The translations under genes and the position numbers were made by a program. A DNA stretch of 35,676 bases from RGDT01 sp964630925 (GTDB lineage: Bacteria; Planctomycetota; Planctomycetia; Gemmatales; Gemmataceae), in contig CAZVZK010000104.1 of assembly GCA_964630925.1 (NCBI GenBank), positions 1 through 35,676 on the forward strand, given 5' to 3'. The notes under the pieces are model-generated. The model saw only the letters and a program-made list of their open reading frames with translations, ran no database searches and had not been told where the DNA came from. Below, one piece after another: positions 26,335 through 33,832 of the stretch. Each line of letters begins with the position of its first letter. Within the stretch, counting starts at the first letter, position 1.

Positions 26335-27492
26335 TCACGGGTTCATGATGTTGGCGTGGTCGCGGCTGATGCGGTCGTCGGTGCGGCCGGGGGACATGAG
26401 CAGATCCTGCCCCTCGGCGGAGTGCTCGTCCACGCCGAGGAAGTGGCCGACCTCGTGGGCCAGGGTGCTCTCGGCGGGGCGGGGGAGATTGTCCTCGAAG
26501 AGGATGTTGCTCTCCAGGGTGCCGGCGGCGGTGTTGTCGATGGCGGGGGTGTCGTCCTGCTCGTACTCCCAGACGAAGAAGACGTTCAGCTCGGCGGTGC
26601 GGTCGGCCTTGGCGGTGACGACGTGCCACTCGTCGTTGGCGGCGAAGTTGCCGGAGGCGTCGAGGCGGAAGCGGACGACGGGGCCGAGGTTCTGGTTGAT
26701 GAGGGTGTTGAAGACGTTGTGCTTGACGATCTCGACGTTGGCCTGCGGGATGAGGATGTCGTTGGCCTTGCGGACCCACTCGTCGAGCTGGGCGGGGTTG
26801 CGGGTGGTGGCGTGGCCGACCCTGTCGCGGACGAAGTGGAAGGAGACCCTGACCCGCTTGCGTGCCTTGACGCCGACCTGGAGCTGGGTGAAGAGGCGAC
26901 CGCCCTTGCGGGCCTGGATGAAGGACCGGCCGCGGAGGTCGCCCTTGAGGACGAACTCGCGGGCGCCTGGGAGGGTGTTGACGGGCGGGACCTCCGTGAG
27001 GGTGCAGACCTGCGGCTGGGTGCTGACCACGTCGAGGCCCTCGGCGTCGAGCAGGCGGATGCGTTTCTCGCCGCCGCGGGCGGGCACCATCTGCCAATGG
27101 GGGAAGACGGTGTGGTCGAACCCGTCCTTGGGCTTGATCGGGTGGAAGCGGGGGAAGCGGATCGGGAAGGCCGTCGGGGCGGGGGGCGTCGGCGTCGCGG
27201 GGAAGAGCTGGTCGAGTTTGCCGAGCGTGTCGCGGCCGACGATGCCGTCGGGGGAGAGCTTGTGCTTCGCCTGGAAGGACCGCGTGACGCCGGCGGTCTC
27301 GGTGCCGAAGATGCCGTCGGGGCTGCCGGCCTTCCTGGTCGAGACGGGCATGGGGAAGCCGAGTTCGAGGTACGCCTTCTGGATGATGCGGACGGCCTCG
27401 ATGTCCTTCTCGCCGAAGCGGATGGTGGGGGCGTTGTTGGAGGCGGACTGGAGCCGGGCGTTGCCTGCGAATCGCGGTGACTTCAAGGCCAT
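26335..27492 (-). CDS. Peptidoglycan-binding and metzincin-type zinc protease
   Basis: Predicted 385-residue protein. Residues 1-25 begin MALKSPRFAGNARLQ. A PG_binding_1 domain spans about 28-97 (IRIIQKAYLELGFPMPV-like helix, SPDGIFGTETAGVTRSFQ, PDGIVGRDTLGKLDQLF). A Pro linker leads to a beta-rich domain (about 110-330). The C-terminal protease core has HEVGHFLGVDEH (His346, Glu347, His350; third ligand either His357 or an acidic residue before it) and a Met-turn LLMSPGRTDD (Met366). No signal peptide is visible although the binding domain implies a cell-wall target, so a non-Sec route or lysis release must be considered. GGAAGG lies 7 bases before the ATG at 27492. The gene stands alone, divergent from the creatininase gene. 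Substrate unknown. Confidence 0.8.
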   Translation of the reverse strand: MALKSPRFAGNARLQSASNNAPTIRFGEKDIEAVRIIQKAYLELGFPMPVSTRKAGSPDGIFGTETAGVTRSFQAKHKLSPDGIVGRDTLGKLDQLFPATPTPPAPTAFPIRFPRFHPIKPKDGFDHTVFPHWQMVPARGGEKRIRLLDAEGLDVVSTQPQVCTLTEVPPVNTLPGAREFVLKGDLRGRSFIQARKGGRLFTQLQVGVKARKRVRVSFHFVRDRVGHATTRNPAQLDEWVRKANDILIPQANVEIVKHNVFNTLINQNLGPVVRFRLDASGNFAANDEWHVVTAKADRTAELNVFFVWEYEQDDTPAIDNTAAGTLESNILFEDNLPRPAESTLAHEVGHFLGVDEHSAEGQDLLMSPGRTDDRISRDHANIMNP

Positions 27493-27632
27493 GATCGCAC
27501 CTTCCCTTTCGTCCGGTCCCTCTGCCTGTCACTGCCCCGGACGCGGACGCCGGCGGCGTGTGACCGTGGGCGGGTGATTTCCGCGTGACGGTGCGTGGGG
27601 CCATAGAACAACCCGGCCCAGGAGTGCCGCCG

Positions 27633-28403
27633 ATGGCCGAACACGTCCTCGCCGATTTGACCCACGACGCCGTGCGCTCCGCACCCTGGCAGGCCGCCGT
27701 GCTGCCGTTCGGCGCCACCGAGCCGCACAACCTGCACATGCCCTACGGCACCGACACCTTCCAGGTGGAGGAGATCGCGAGACGCGCGTGTGGCATCGCG
27801 TGGGGGAAGGGGGCCCGCGTGGCCCAGCTCCCGACGGTGCCGTTCGGCGTCAACACGAACTACCTGAAGATCCCCGGCGGCATGACGTGCAGCGTCACGC
27901 CGCTGACGCTCCTCGCCATCATCACCGACATCGCGGAGTCGATGGAGCGGCAGGGCGTGAAGAGGCTGGTCCTGCTGAACGGGCACGGCGGCAACGAGCT
28001 GAAGCCGTTGATGCGGCAGCTACACCACCGGGTGGGGATCTTTCTGTGCGTGTGCGACTGGTACCGGATGGCGGCGGACCTATACGGGTCGATCTTCGAC
28101 AAGCCCGGCGAACACGCCGACGAGGTCGAGACGAGCCTGGGGCTGGCGTACTTCCCGCACCTCTTGCGGATGGAGAAGGCCGACGAGGGCAAGGCACGCC
28201 CGACGCGGTTCGAGGCGATCAACCGGGGGTGGGTGAGCATCACGCGGCCGTGGCATTTGGCGACGACGAACACGGGGATGGGCGACCCGAGGGCGGCGAC
28301 GGCGGACAAGGGCCGGCGGCTGATGGAGGCGTGCGCTGAGCGTCTGGGGGGATTCCTGGCGGAGCTGGCGGCGGCGGAGGTGGGGGAGGAGTTCCCGTAT
28401 TGA
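27633..28403 (+). CDS. Creatininase-family amidohydrolase
   Basis: Predicted 256-residue member of the creatininase / creatinine amidohydrolase family, metal-dependent enzymes that open cyclic amides; members include creatininase, MftE and FAPy deformylase. The metal and active-site motifs are present: LPFGATEPHNLHMPYGTD (Glu30, His32, Asp41), LLNGHGGNE (His118) and HADEVETSLG (about 161-170). Length is normal. The start at 27633 has AGGAG 8 bases upstream; an in-frame codon at 27585 would add residues with no similarity. The actual substrate cannot be read from sequence; creatinine is not assumed, and no mycofactocin genes are nearby. The last 93 bases recur about 4.75 kb downstream as a gene fossil (33062-33154). 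Confidence 0.85.
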   Translation: MAEHVLADLTHDAVRSAPWQAAVLPFGATEPHNLHMPYGTDTFQVEEIARRACGIAWGKGARVAQLPTVPFGVNTNYLKIPGGMTCSVTPLTLLAIITDIAESMERQGVKRLVLLNGHGGNELKPLMRQLHHRVGIFLCVCDWYRMAADLYGSIFDKPGEHADEVETSLGLAYFPHLLRMEKADEGKARPTRFEAINRGWVSITRPWHLATTNTGMGDPRAATADKGRRLMEACAERLGGFLAELAAAEVGEEFPY

Positions 28404-28605
28404 GGGGGGGCAGGCGAGCAGCCCCCCGTCAGGTGGCCGAGTATCCGGCTCAAGTTGGCGGCGAGAATGGCGCTGGTAACTGCTGGTAACATGGCGGCCG
28501 CGAGGGTAGACTGGGCGGGATTGGGGCGGGTGTGCGCGTGGCGATGGGCGTCGGCTCGTGACGTTGGCCGACGGCAGCCGGTGAGGACGGCAGGAGGGGG
28601 AGGCG

Positions 28606-31600
28606 ATGATTCGTCCACTGCTGTGCGTGGTGCTGGTGGCGGGGATCGCCTGGGGGGCCGCGCCGTCGGCCCGGAAGATTCCGCTGACGCCAGCGCAGGC
28701 TAGATTGCTGCACGAGCAGATCGTCGAGCGGGCAAAGGGGCTGAAAGCGAGGAAAGACGGGAAGCCGGACATCGCCATCGCCGCGATGGAGAAGGCGTTG
28801 GCGGCCACCCTGCGGGTCTTCGGCCCCTGGCACCGCCACGTGGAGGAGATCGCGGGCGAGCTGGCGAGCCTGCACGAGAGCAACGATGCGCCAGGGCAGG
28901 TGACGAAGTACAAGCGACTGATGCTGGAGGCCCGGCGCGGGCTGTACGGGGAGCGCCACTGGAAGACAGTGAACGCGCGGCTGGGACTGGACGAGGCCCT
29001 CGCGCAGGAGAAGCGGACGCCGGCGCAGCGCGAGGCCCTGCGGCGGGCGAGAGGACTGGAGAGGCGGGCGCGTGATCTGCTCGAGCAGGCCAAGGCGGCC
29101 CGTGCCGACCGGTCCTCGAAGAAGCCCTTGATGCCGGGGGACGACAAGGACAAGGCGGCCCTGGCCCTGGTCGCCAAGGCCATCCCGCTCGGACAAGAAA
29201 GCCTGCGTGTCATGAAGGAGATTCAGGGCCACCGGCACTGGCGGGGCGACTTCGGCCTGATCACGTTGTCCGAGCTGCACAGGCTCAAGGGGGACTATCG
29301 GCAGGCACTCTCCGTGGCCCTCGAAGCGCGGGACGTCTTCAAGGAACACCTCGGGGAGAGGCACCCCGACTACCTGGTCGCCCTGCACAATCTGGCCCAG
29401 GTTCACGCGGCCACGAAGAACCATGCCGCCGCGCTGCCCCTGCTCAAGGAACACCTCCCCGGAATCAGGGAGTTGTACGGCAGGGACAGCCTGTTCTCCA
29501 CCTTGGCCGCCCAGTTCCTGGCCGACATGCACATGGAGCTGGGTGATCACCGGTCGGCCCTGCCGCTGCGGGAGGAGGTGCTTCGGCTGCACCGGGACAT
29601 GTTCGGGAAGCGGCACACGTTCTATCTCCAGGGCCTCAACAAGCTCGCCTTCGCCCACGCCGATCTGGGAGATCACCGCGCGGCCGCGGCCCTGTTGCTG
29701 GAAGCACTGAAGATCGTCAAGGAGCTGAGGGGGAGGAAGCACCCCGATTATGCCACCACCCTCGGCAACCTGGCCGAAATGCACGAGTCGATGGGTGATC
29801 ACAAGGCGGCCTTGCCGCTCCGCACGGAGGAGCTCGGCCTCCTCAAGGAGTCCGTCGGGGAAAGGCCCGCCAAGTACTTCGCCGTGTTGCACAAGCTGTC
29901 CACGCTGGCCGAGTCGACGGGTGACTTCAGGAACGCCTTGCAACTGCGCCGGCAATGGATGGCGCTGGCCAAGAAGCATCTGAGCGAGAGGAGCCCCAAG
30001 TACGCCGCGTTGCTCAACGATCTGGCCAAGTTGCACCAACCGGTGGGGGACCACGAGGCGGCCCTGTCCCTGCACCTTCGAGCCCTAGCCATCACCAAGG
30101 AGGCACTCGGGGACAGGCACCCCGACTACGCCAGGAGCCTCATCCTTCTCGCCAGGGCGCTCAAGGACGCGGGGGATTACAAGGCGGCCCTCCGCCTCAA
30201 CAGGCAGGCGCTGGCGCTGGGCGCGGTGCTGGGCGAGAGGCACCCCGTCTACGCCGACAGCCTCAACAACCTCGCCGTCCTGCACGTGGAGATGGGGGAC
30301 CAGGAGGCGGCCCTGCCCCTCTTGGATAAGCTCCTCGCCATGAGCAAGGAGACGCTCGGGGAGAGGCACCCGCTCTACGCCGCGACCCTGGGGAACCTCG
30401 CCGTGGCGCGGACGGAGACGGGGGACCACAAGGAGGCCCTGTCCCTTTCCCTAAAGGCCCTCGCCATCACCAAGGAGACGCAGGGGGAGCGACACGCCGA
30501 CCACGCCCTATGCCTCAACAACCTCGGGCTCCTGCTCCAGAAGATGGGGGACTACAAGGCGGCCCTGCCCCCGTCCATGCAGGCGGTGGCGATCCGCAGG
30601 GAAGTCCTGGGGGAGCGGCACCTCCACTACGCCACAAGCCTCAACAACCTCGCCATGTTGTACTCGGCGATGGGGGACCACAAGGCGGCCCTGCCCCTAT
30701 ACCAGAAGGCCCTCGCCATCACCAGGGAGACGCTGGCGGAGAGCCACCCCCTCCACGCCACCTTCCTCAACAACCTGGCCACCCTGTACTCATGGATGGG
30801 CGACTACAAGGCGGCCCTGCCCCTTGTCCAGAAGGCCCTCGCCATCACCAGGGAAGCACTCGGGGAGCGACACCCCGCTTACGCCACGAGCCTCAACAAC
30901 CTCGCCACCCAGCTCCAGAAGATGGGGGACCACAAGGCGGCCCTGCCCCTCTTCCAGAAAGCCATCGCCCTCACCAAGGAAACACCGGGCGAGAGGCACC
31001 CCCTCCACGCCACCTGCCTCAACAACCTTGCCCTGCTGTACGCGGACATGGGGGACCACAAGGCCGGCCTGCCTGTCGCCGAGCGAGCCCTGGCCCTGCG
31101 CAAGGAGGTGTTCGGAGAGCGGGACCACGAATACGCACTCTGCCTCCACAACCTCGCCTACTTCGTCCGGCAGGCGGGTGACCACGACGCGGCCCTGTCA
31201 CTGAACGCGAAGGCGACGGCACTGTTCAAGGAGGCGCTGGGGGAGAGACACCCCTCCTACGCCCACGGCCTCAACTCCCTCGCCTACATGCACGAAGTCG
31301 GGAACCGCCTCGGGACGGCCCTGTTGCTGCGAGAACAATGTCTGGCGGTCACGCGCCGCCAACTGGCCGCCAACGCTTCGGTGCAGTCCGAACGCCAACA
31401 GCTCGCCGCCGCCGACGCCCTGCGGCACCAGCTCGCCTGCCGCCTGTCGCTGCCCGACGAGTCGGCGCACTTCAGCCACACGCACGTCCTGTCCTGGAAA
31501 GGCGCGTCCTTCGCCGCCCAGCAGGCACGCCGCCTCTTCCTGCAAACCCAGACGGACCCGGAGACGCGGCAGATAGCCAGGGAGCTGATCGACGCCACGC

Positions 31601-33003
31601 GCTCCCTGGCCTTGCTGTCCTCACGCACCGACGAGGCGTCGAGGAAGCGGGCCGTGGAGTACACCCGCATCAAGGAGGAGAAGGAGACCCGCCTCGCCCA
31701 GCTCAGCGAGCCGTTCCGCGCCTCCCTCAAGCCGCCCTCCAGCGAGGCCTTCCGAACCGCCCTCCCTCCTGGCGTCGTCCTCGTCGATCTGCTCGCCTAC
31801 TTCGGGATGGATCCCGCCAAGCCTCGCAAGGGACAGTCGCCTCAGAGCCTGCTGGCGGCCTGGGTGCTTCGTGCCGAGGCCCCCACCGTTCGCATCGACC
31901 TCGGCCCCACGCAGCCCGTCGAGGCGGCCCTCGCCGGCTGGCGCGAGGCGCTGGAAAAGGGGCATGACGCCGGCGCCGCCCCGGCCCGCCTGCGGGCGCT
32001 GGTGTGGGCGCCGCTGGAGAAGCACCTCGCCGGTGCCAAGTTCGTCCTGATCTCCCCCGACGGGGCGTTGGGCCGGCTGCCGTTCGCCGCCTTGCCGGGC
32101 GCCAAGGCCGGCACGTTCCTTCTGGAGGAGGTGCCGCTGGCCGTGCTGCCCGTCCCGCAAGTGCTGCCGCGGCTGCTCCTGCCGGCCAGGGGCAAGGCCT
32201 CCCTGCTGGCGCTGGGCGGGGTCGAGTTCGGTGACGGCGTCGGCGCCTGGGCGGCCCTGCCCGCCACCGGGCCCGAGGCCGGCGAGGTCGGCGCCCGCTT
32301 CCGCACCCTGCTCAAGAAGGAGGCGACCTCCCTCTCCGGCGCGAAGGCGACGAAGGCCGCCCTGCGCGAGGCCCTGCCGGGGCACCGCTTCGCGCACCTG
32401 GCCACGCACGGCTTCTTCGCCCCGCCCACGATGAAGTCCGCCCTCGAACACGAGAGGAAGCCCGACCCGTTCGGGCGCGAGGGCGTCACCGGCTGGCACC
32501 CCGGCCTGCTGTCCGGCGTCGTGCTGGCCGGGGCCAACAAGCCCACCGCCGAAGACGACGGCATCCTGACTGCCCTCGAGATCGCCGAGATGGACCTGTC
32601 GAACGTCGAGCTGGCCGTCCTGTCGGCCTGCCAGACGGGGCTGGGCAAGGAGGCCGCCGGGGAAGGTATGCTGGGGTTACAGCGAGCCTTCGCGGTGGCC
32701 GGCTGCAAGAGCGTGGTGTCGTCGCTGTGGTCGGTGAACGACGCGGCGACGGCGGTGCTGATGGAGCGCTTCTATCACCACCTCTGGGAGAAGAAGTTGC
32801 CCAAGATCGAATCGCTGCGGTGGGCACAGCTCGACGTCCTGCACCATCCCGAATGGGTCGAGGAGCGCGTCAAGAAGATGCGCGGCACGACCGGCCTGCG
32901 CGGGGCCGGCAAGGCCAGCGAGGCCCTCGTCGGCGGCAAGGCGGTGCGCCGATCGCCGGCGGCGTGGTGGGCGGCGTGGCAACTGTCCGGCGACTGGCGG
33001 TGA
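28606..33003 (+). CDS. Exported TPR-CHAT protein (caspase-like protease candidate)
   Basis: Predicted 1465-residue protein. A hydrophobic leader (IRPLLCVVLVAGIAWGAAP) suggests export. Residues about 30-210 are charged and helical. Seventeen tandem 42-residue TPRs occupy 211-923, with consensus LNNLAxLYxxMGDHKAALPL and LGERHPxYA. A helical linker follows (about 924-1050), then a CHAT domain to the end. CHAT is the caspase/separase-like clan CD fold: catalytic His1268 in LATHGFF and Cys1342 in LSACQTGLGKEAAGEG are both kept, followed by LQRAFAVAGCKSVVSSLWSVND. Family knowledge: TPR-CHAT proteins include the protease partner of type III-E CRISPR and many stand-alone planctomycete and cyanobacterial proteins. 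No Cas or effector gene is near. AGGAGGGGGAGG precedes the ATG. Target unknown. Confidence 0.9.
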   Translation: MIRPLLCVVLVAGIAWGAAPSARKIPLTPAQARLLHEQIVERAKGLKARKDGKPDIAIAAMEKALAATLRVFGPWHRHVEEIAGELASLHESNDAPGQVTKYKRLMLEARRGLYGERHWKTVNARLGLDEALAQEKRTPAQREALRRARGLERRARDLLEQAKAARADRSSKKPLMPGDDKDKAALALVAKAIPLGQESLRVMKEIQGHRHWRGDFGLITLSELHRLKGDYRQALSVALEARDVFKEHLGERHPDYLVALHNLAQVHAATKNHAAALPLLKEHLPGIRELYGRDSLFSTLAAQFLADMHMELGDHRSALPLREEVLRLHRDMFGKRHTFYLQGLNKLAFAHADLGDHRAAAALLLEALKIVKELRGRKHPDYATTLGNLAEMHESMGDHKAALPLRTEELGLLKESVGERPAKYFAVLHKLSTLAESTGDFRNALQLRRQWMALAKKHLSERSPKYAALLNDLAKLHQPVGDHEAALSLHLRALAITKEALGDRHPDYARSLILLARALKDAGDYKAALRLNRQALALGAVLGERHPVYADSLNNLAVLHVEMGDQEAALPLLDKLLAMSKETLGERHPLYAATLGNLAVARTETGDHKEALSLSLKALAITKETQGERHADHALCLNNLGLLLQKMGDYKAALPPSMQAVAIRREVLGERHLHYATSLNNLAMLYSAMGDHKAALPLYQKALAITRETLAESHPLHATFLNNLATLYSWMGDYKAALPLVQKALAITREALGERHPAYATSLNNLATQLQKMGDHKAALPLFQKAIALTKETPGERHPLHATCLNNLALLYADMGDHKAGLPVAERALALRKEVFGERDHEYALCLHNLAYFVRQAGDHDAALSLNAKATALFKEALGERHPSYAHGLNSLAYMHEVGNRLGTALLLREQCLAVTRRQLAANASVQSERQQLAAADALRHQLACRLSLPDESAHFSHTHVLSWKGASFAAQQARRLFLQTQTDPETRQIARELIDATRSLALLSSRTDEASRKRAVEYTRIKEEKETRLAQLSEPFRASLKPPSSEAFRTALPPGVVLVDLLAYFGMDPAKPRKGQSPQSLLAAWVLRAEAPTVRIDLGPTQPVEAALAGWREALEKGHDAGAAPARLRALVWAPLEKHLAGAKFVLISPDGALGRLPFAALPGAKAGTFLLEEVPLAVLPVPQVLPRLLLPARGKASLLALGGVEFGDGVGAWAALPATGPEAGEVGARFRTLLKKEATSLSGAKATKAALREALPGHRFAHLATHGFFAPPTMKSALEHERKPDPFGREGVTGWHPGLLSGVVLAGANKPTAEDDGILTALEIAEMDLSNVELAVLSACQTGLGKEAAGEGMLGLQRAFAVAGCKSVVSSLWSVNDAATAVLMERFYHHLWEKKLPKIESLRWAQLDVLHHPEWVEERVKKMRGTTGLRGAGKASEALVGGKAVRRSPAAWWAAWQLSGDWR
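29236..31374 (+). repeat. Seventeen tandem 126-base TPR-coding repeats
   Basis: Counting units by eye gives 17 consecutive repeats inside the TPR-CHAT gene, 16 of exactly 42 codons and one of 41 (unit 8). Units 9-16 are most alike at the DNA level, repeatedly containing AAGGCGGCCCTGCCCCT-like and GCCTCAACAACCTCGCC-like runs, which indicates recent expansion or gene conversion. Units 1-6 and 17 are more diverged. Confidence 0.9.
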
Positions 33004-33005
33004 CC

Positions 33006-33041
33006 TCACTCGCCCCGCGTCATGTGCTGGAACGCCTTGCC
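33006..33041 (-). pseudogene. Fossil 3' end of an MBL-fold hydrolase gene
   Basis: Read on the minus strand these 36 bases encode GKAFQHMTRGE and a stop codon. The intact MBL gene at 34382-35407 ends GKTFKHVTRGE and a stop. By eye there are five differences in the first 37 bases, several silent or conservative, then similarity is lost at about 33045. It begins two bases after the TPR-CHAT stop codon. The pattern fits a paralogous gene whose body has been deleted, not a recent copy of the present one. Confidence 0.65.
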
Positions 33042-33055
33042 CGTCCGTGACTACG

Positions 33056-33154
33056 GAGAAAGGCCGGCGGCTGATGGAGGCGTGCGCGGAGCGTCTGGGC
33101 GCGTTCCTGCCGGAGCTGGCGGCGGCGGAGGTGGGGGAGGAGTTCCCGTATTGA
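33056..33154 (+). pseudogene. Fossil 3' end of a creatininase-family gene
   Basis: The stretch encodes EKGRRLMEACAERLGAFLPE followed by LAAAEVGEEFPY and a stop. This is the C-terminus of the creatininase gene at 27633-28403. Bases 33062-33154 align without gaps to 28311-28403 with five mismatches by eye. Weak similarity continues about 16 bases past the stop. Upstream it is fused, after about ten unmatched bases, to the MBL fossil. The rest of the gene is absent, so it is a deletion remnant of a duplicated or once-neighbouring copy. Confidence 0.8.
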
Positions 33155-33218
33155 GGCGGGCGGGCAAACACGGGTCGGCGGAATGGCCGATCATCGCCTG
33201 TCTCTGGGAGCAGAGCCG

Positions 33219-33584
33219 ATGGAGTACGACGAGGATCGCGAGCTGACGCGGTACGTCTGGAATCACTTTCAGCATCTGATGACCGACTTCGAGCTCCGCT
33301 GCGGCCTCGCGATCATGGGACGCGCCAAGGCGGCCGCCTGCGAGTCGCCCGGGCTGGCCGAGAGGCTCCGCCGGACATGGGGGGCGGCGGATGATCCGGA
33401 GGTCGAGGAGGCGCTGGGCGATGACCCCGAGGCGTTTCGGCGAGGTGTCCGGGAGCGGCTGCTGTCGGCCCACGGGGCGGACGTATTCATCAACCGCTGC
33501 CGGAGTTGCTCGCGCGTACTTCGCACGCCGAAGGCCCGACAGTGCTTCTGGTGTGGGCTCGCCTGGCACGGATCGGGCCCTTGA
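33219..33584 (+). CDS. Small protein with C-terminal zinc ribbon
   Basis: Predicted 121-residue cytoplasmic protein. The N-terminal 85 residues are acidic and helical (YDEDRELTRYVWNHFQHLM, EVEEALGDDPEAFRRGVRERLL). The C-terminus carries two CxxC pairs, CRSC (Cys94, Cys97) and CFWC (Cys109, Cys112), separated by a basic RVLRTPKARQ turn, the spacing of a zinc ribbon. The start at 33219 has GGGAG 8 bases upstream; the ATG at 33183 is in frame but has no ribosome binding site. Similar small proteins seem common in Gemmata-like genomes, but no function is known to me. A strong hairpin follows 19 bases after the stop. Confidence 0.7.
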   Translation: MEYDEDRELTRYVWNHFQHLMTDFELRCGLAIMGRAKAAACESPGLAERLRRTWGAADDPEVEEALGDDPEAFRRGVRERLLSAHGADVFINRCRSCSRVLRTPKARQCFWCGLAWHGSGP

Positions 33585-33602
33585 TCAGTTGGCCTGGTCA
33601 GT

Positions 33603-33624
33603 CGCGCCCTCATCCGAGGGCGCG
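33603..33624 (+). terminator. Hairpin after the zinc-ribbon gene
   Basis: CGCGCCCTC (33603-33611) and GAGGGCGCG (33616-33624) form a perfect 9-base stem with an ATCC loop, 19 bases after the stop codon and before the tRNA cluster. The following bases are AACCTTCCCC rather than a T run, so termination is likely but not certain. Confidence 0.55.
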
Positions 33625-33657
33625 AACCTTCCCCGTGGCCGTCCGTGTCCTTGAGCC

Positions 33658-33740
33658 GGAGGGTGCCGCCGTGGTGGACGGCAATCGGTCTTGAACACCG
33701 AGGGACGGCAACGTCAGGGGTTCGACTCCTCCGCCCTCCG
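33658..33740 (+). tRNA. tRNA-Ser (anticodon UGA), somewhat atypical
   Basis: Acceptor GGAGGGT pairs with GCCCTCC (33733-33739), with discriminator G and no encoded CCA. The anticodon stem TCGGT/ACCGA encloses the loop CTTGAAC, giving anticodon UGA. A GACG-GCAA-CGTC hairpin forms the long variable arm expected of class II tRNA-Ser. Oddities: position 8 is not U if the acceptor is counted as seven pairs, and the T stem (AGGGG/CCTCC) has an end mismatch. The gene may be functional or slightly decayed. Confidence 0.75.
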
Positions 33741-33751
33741 CTGTCATGATT

Positions 33752-33824
33752 GCCGCCGTAGCTCAACGGTTAGAGCGCTCGCTTTGTAAGCGATCGGTTG
33801 CAGGTCCGACTCCTGCTGGCGGCT
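33752..33824 (+). tRNA. tRNA-Thr (anticodon UGU)
   Basis: A 73-base cloverleaf: acceptor GCCGCCG/TGGCGGC, D stem GCTC/GAGC with loop AACGGTTA, anticodon loop TTTGTAA (UGU), variable loop CGGTT, and T stem GCAGG/CCTGC. The T loop is TCCGACT, with C where the near-universal T55 should be, and the 27-43 pair of the anticodon stem is mismatched. No CCA is encoded. It lies 11 bases after tRNA-Ser, so the cluster is probably co-transcribed. Confidence 0.85.
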
Positions 33825-33832
33825 CCTCGCAT

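Noticed and set aside
27514..27545. GTCCGG and CCGGAC arms between the protease and creatininase genes
   Set aside because: A 6-base stem with a 20-base loop is expected by chance in such GC-rich DNA, and no promoter elements coincide with it.
29236..31374. Regular 126-base periodicity that could be taken for a CRISPR-like or satellite array
   Set aside because: The units stay in one reading frame and translate to canonical TPRs within a single protein; there are no unique spacers between identical short repeats.
28606..33003. TPR-CHAT as part of a type III-E CRISPR (Craspase) locus
   Set aside because: No Cas gene, repeat array or gasdermin-like partner is present, and the protein has a leader peptide. 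Only the fold is shared.
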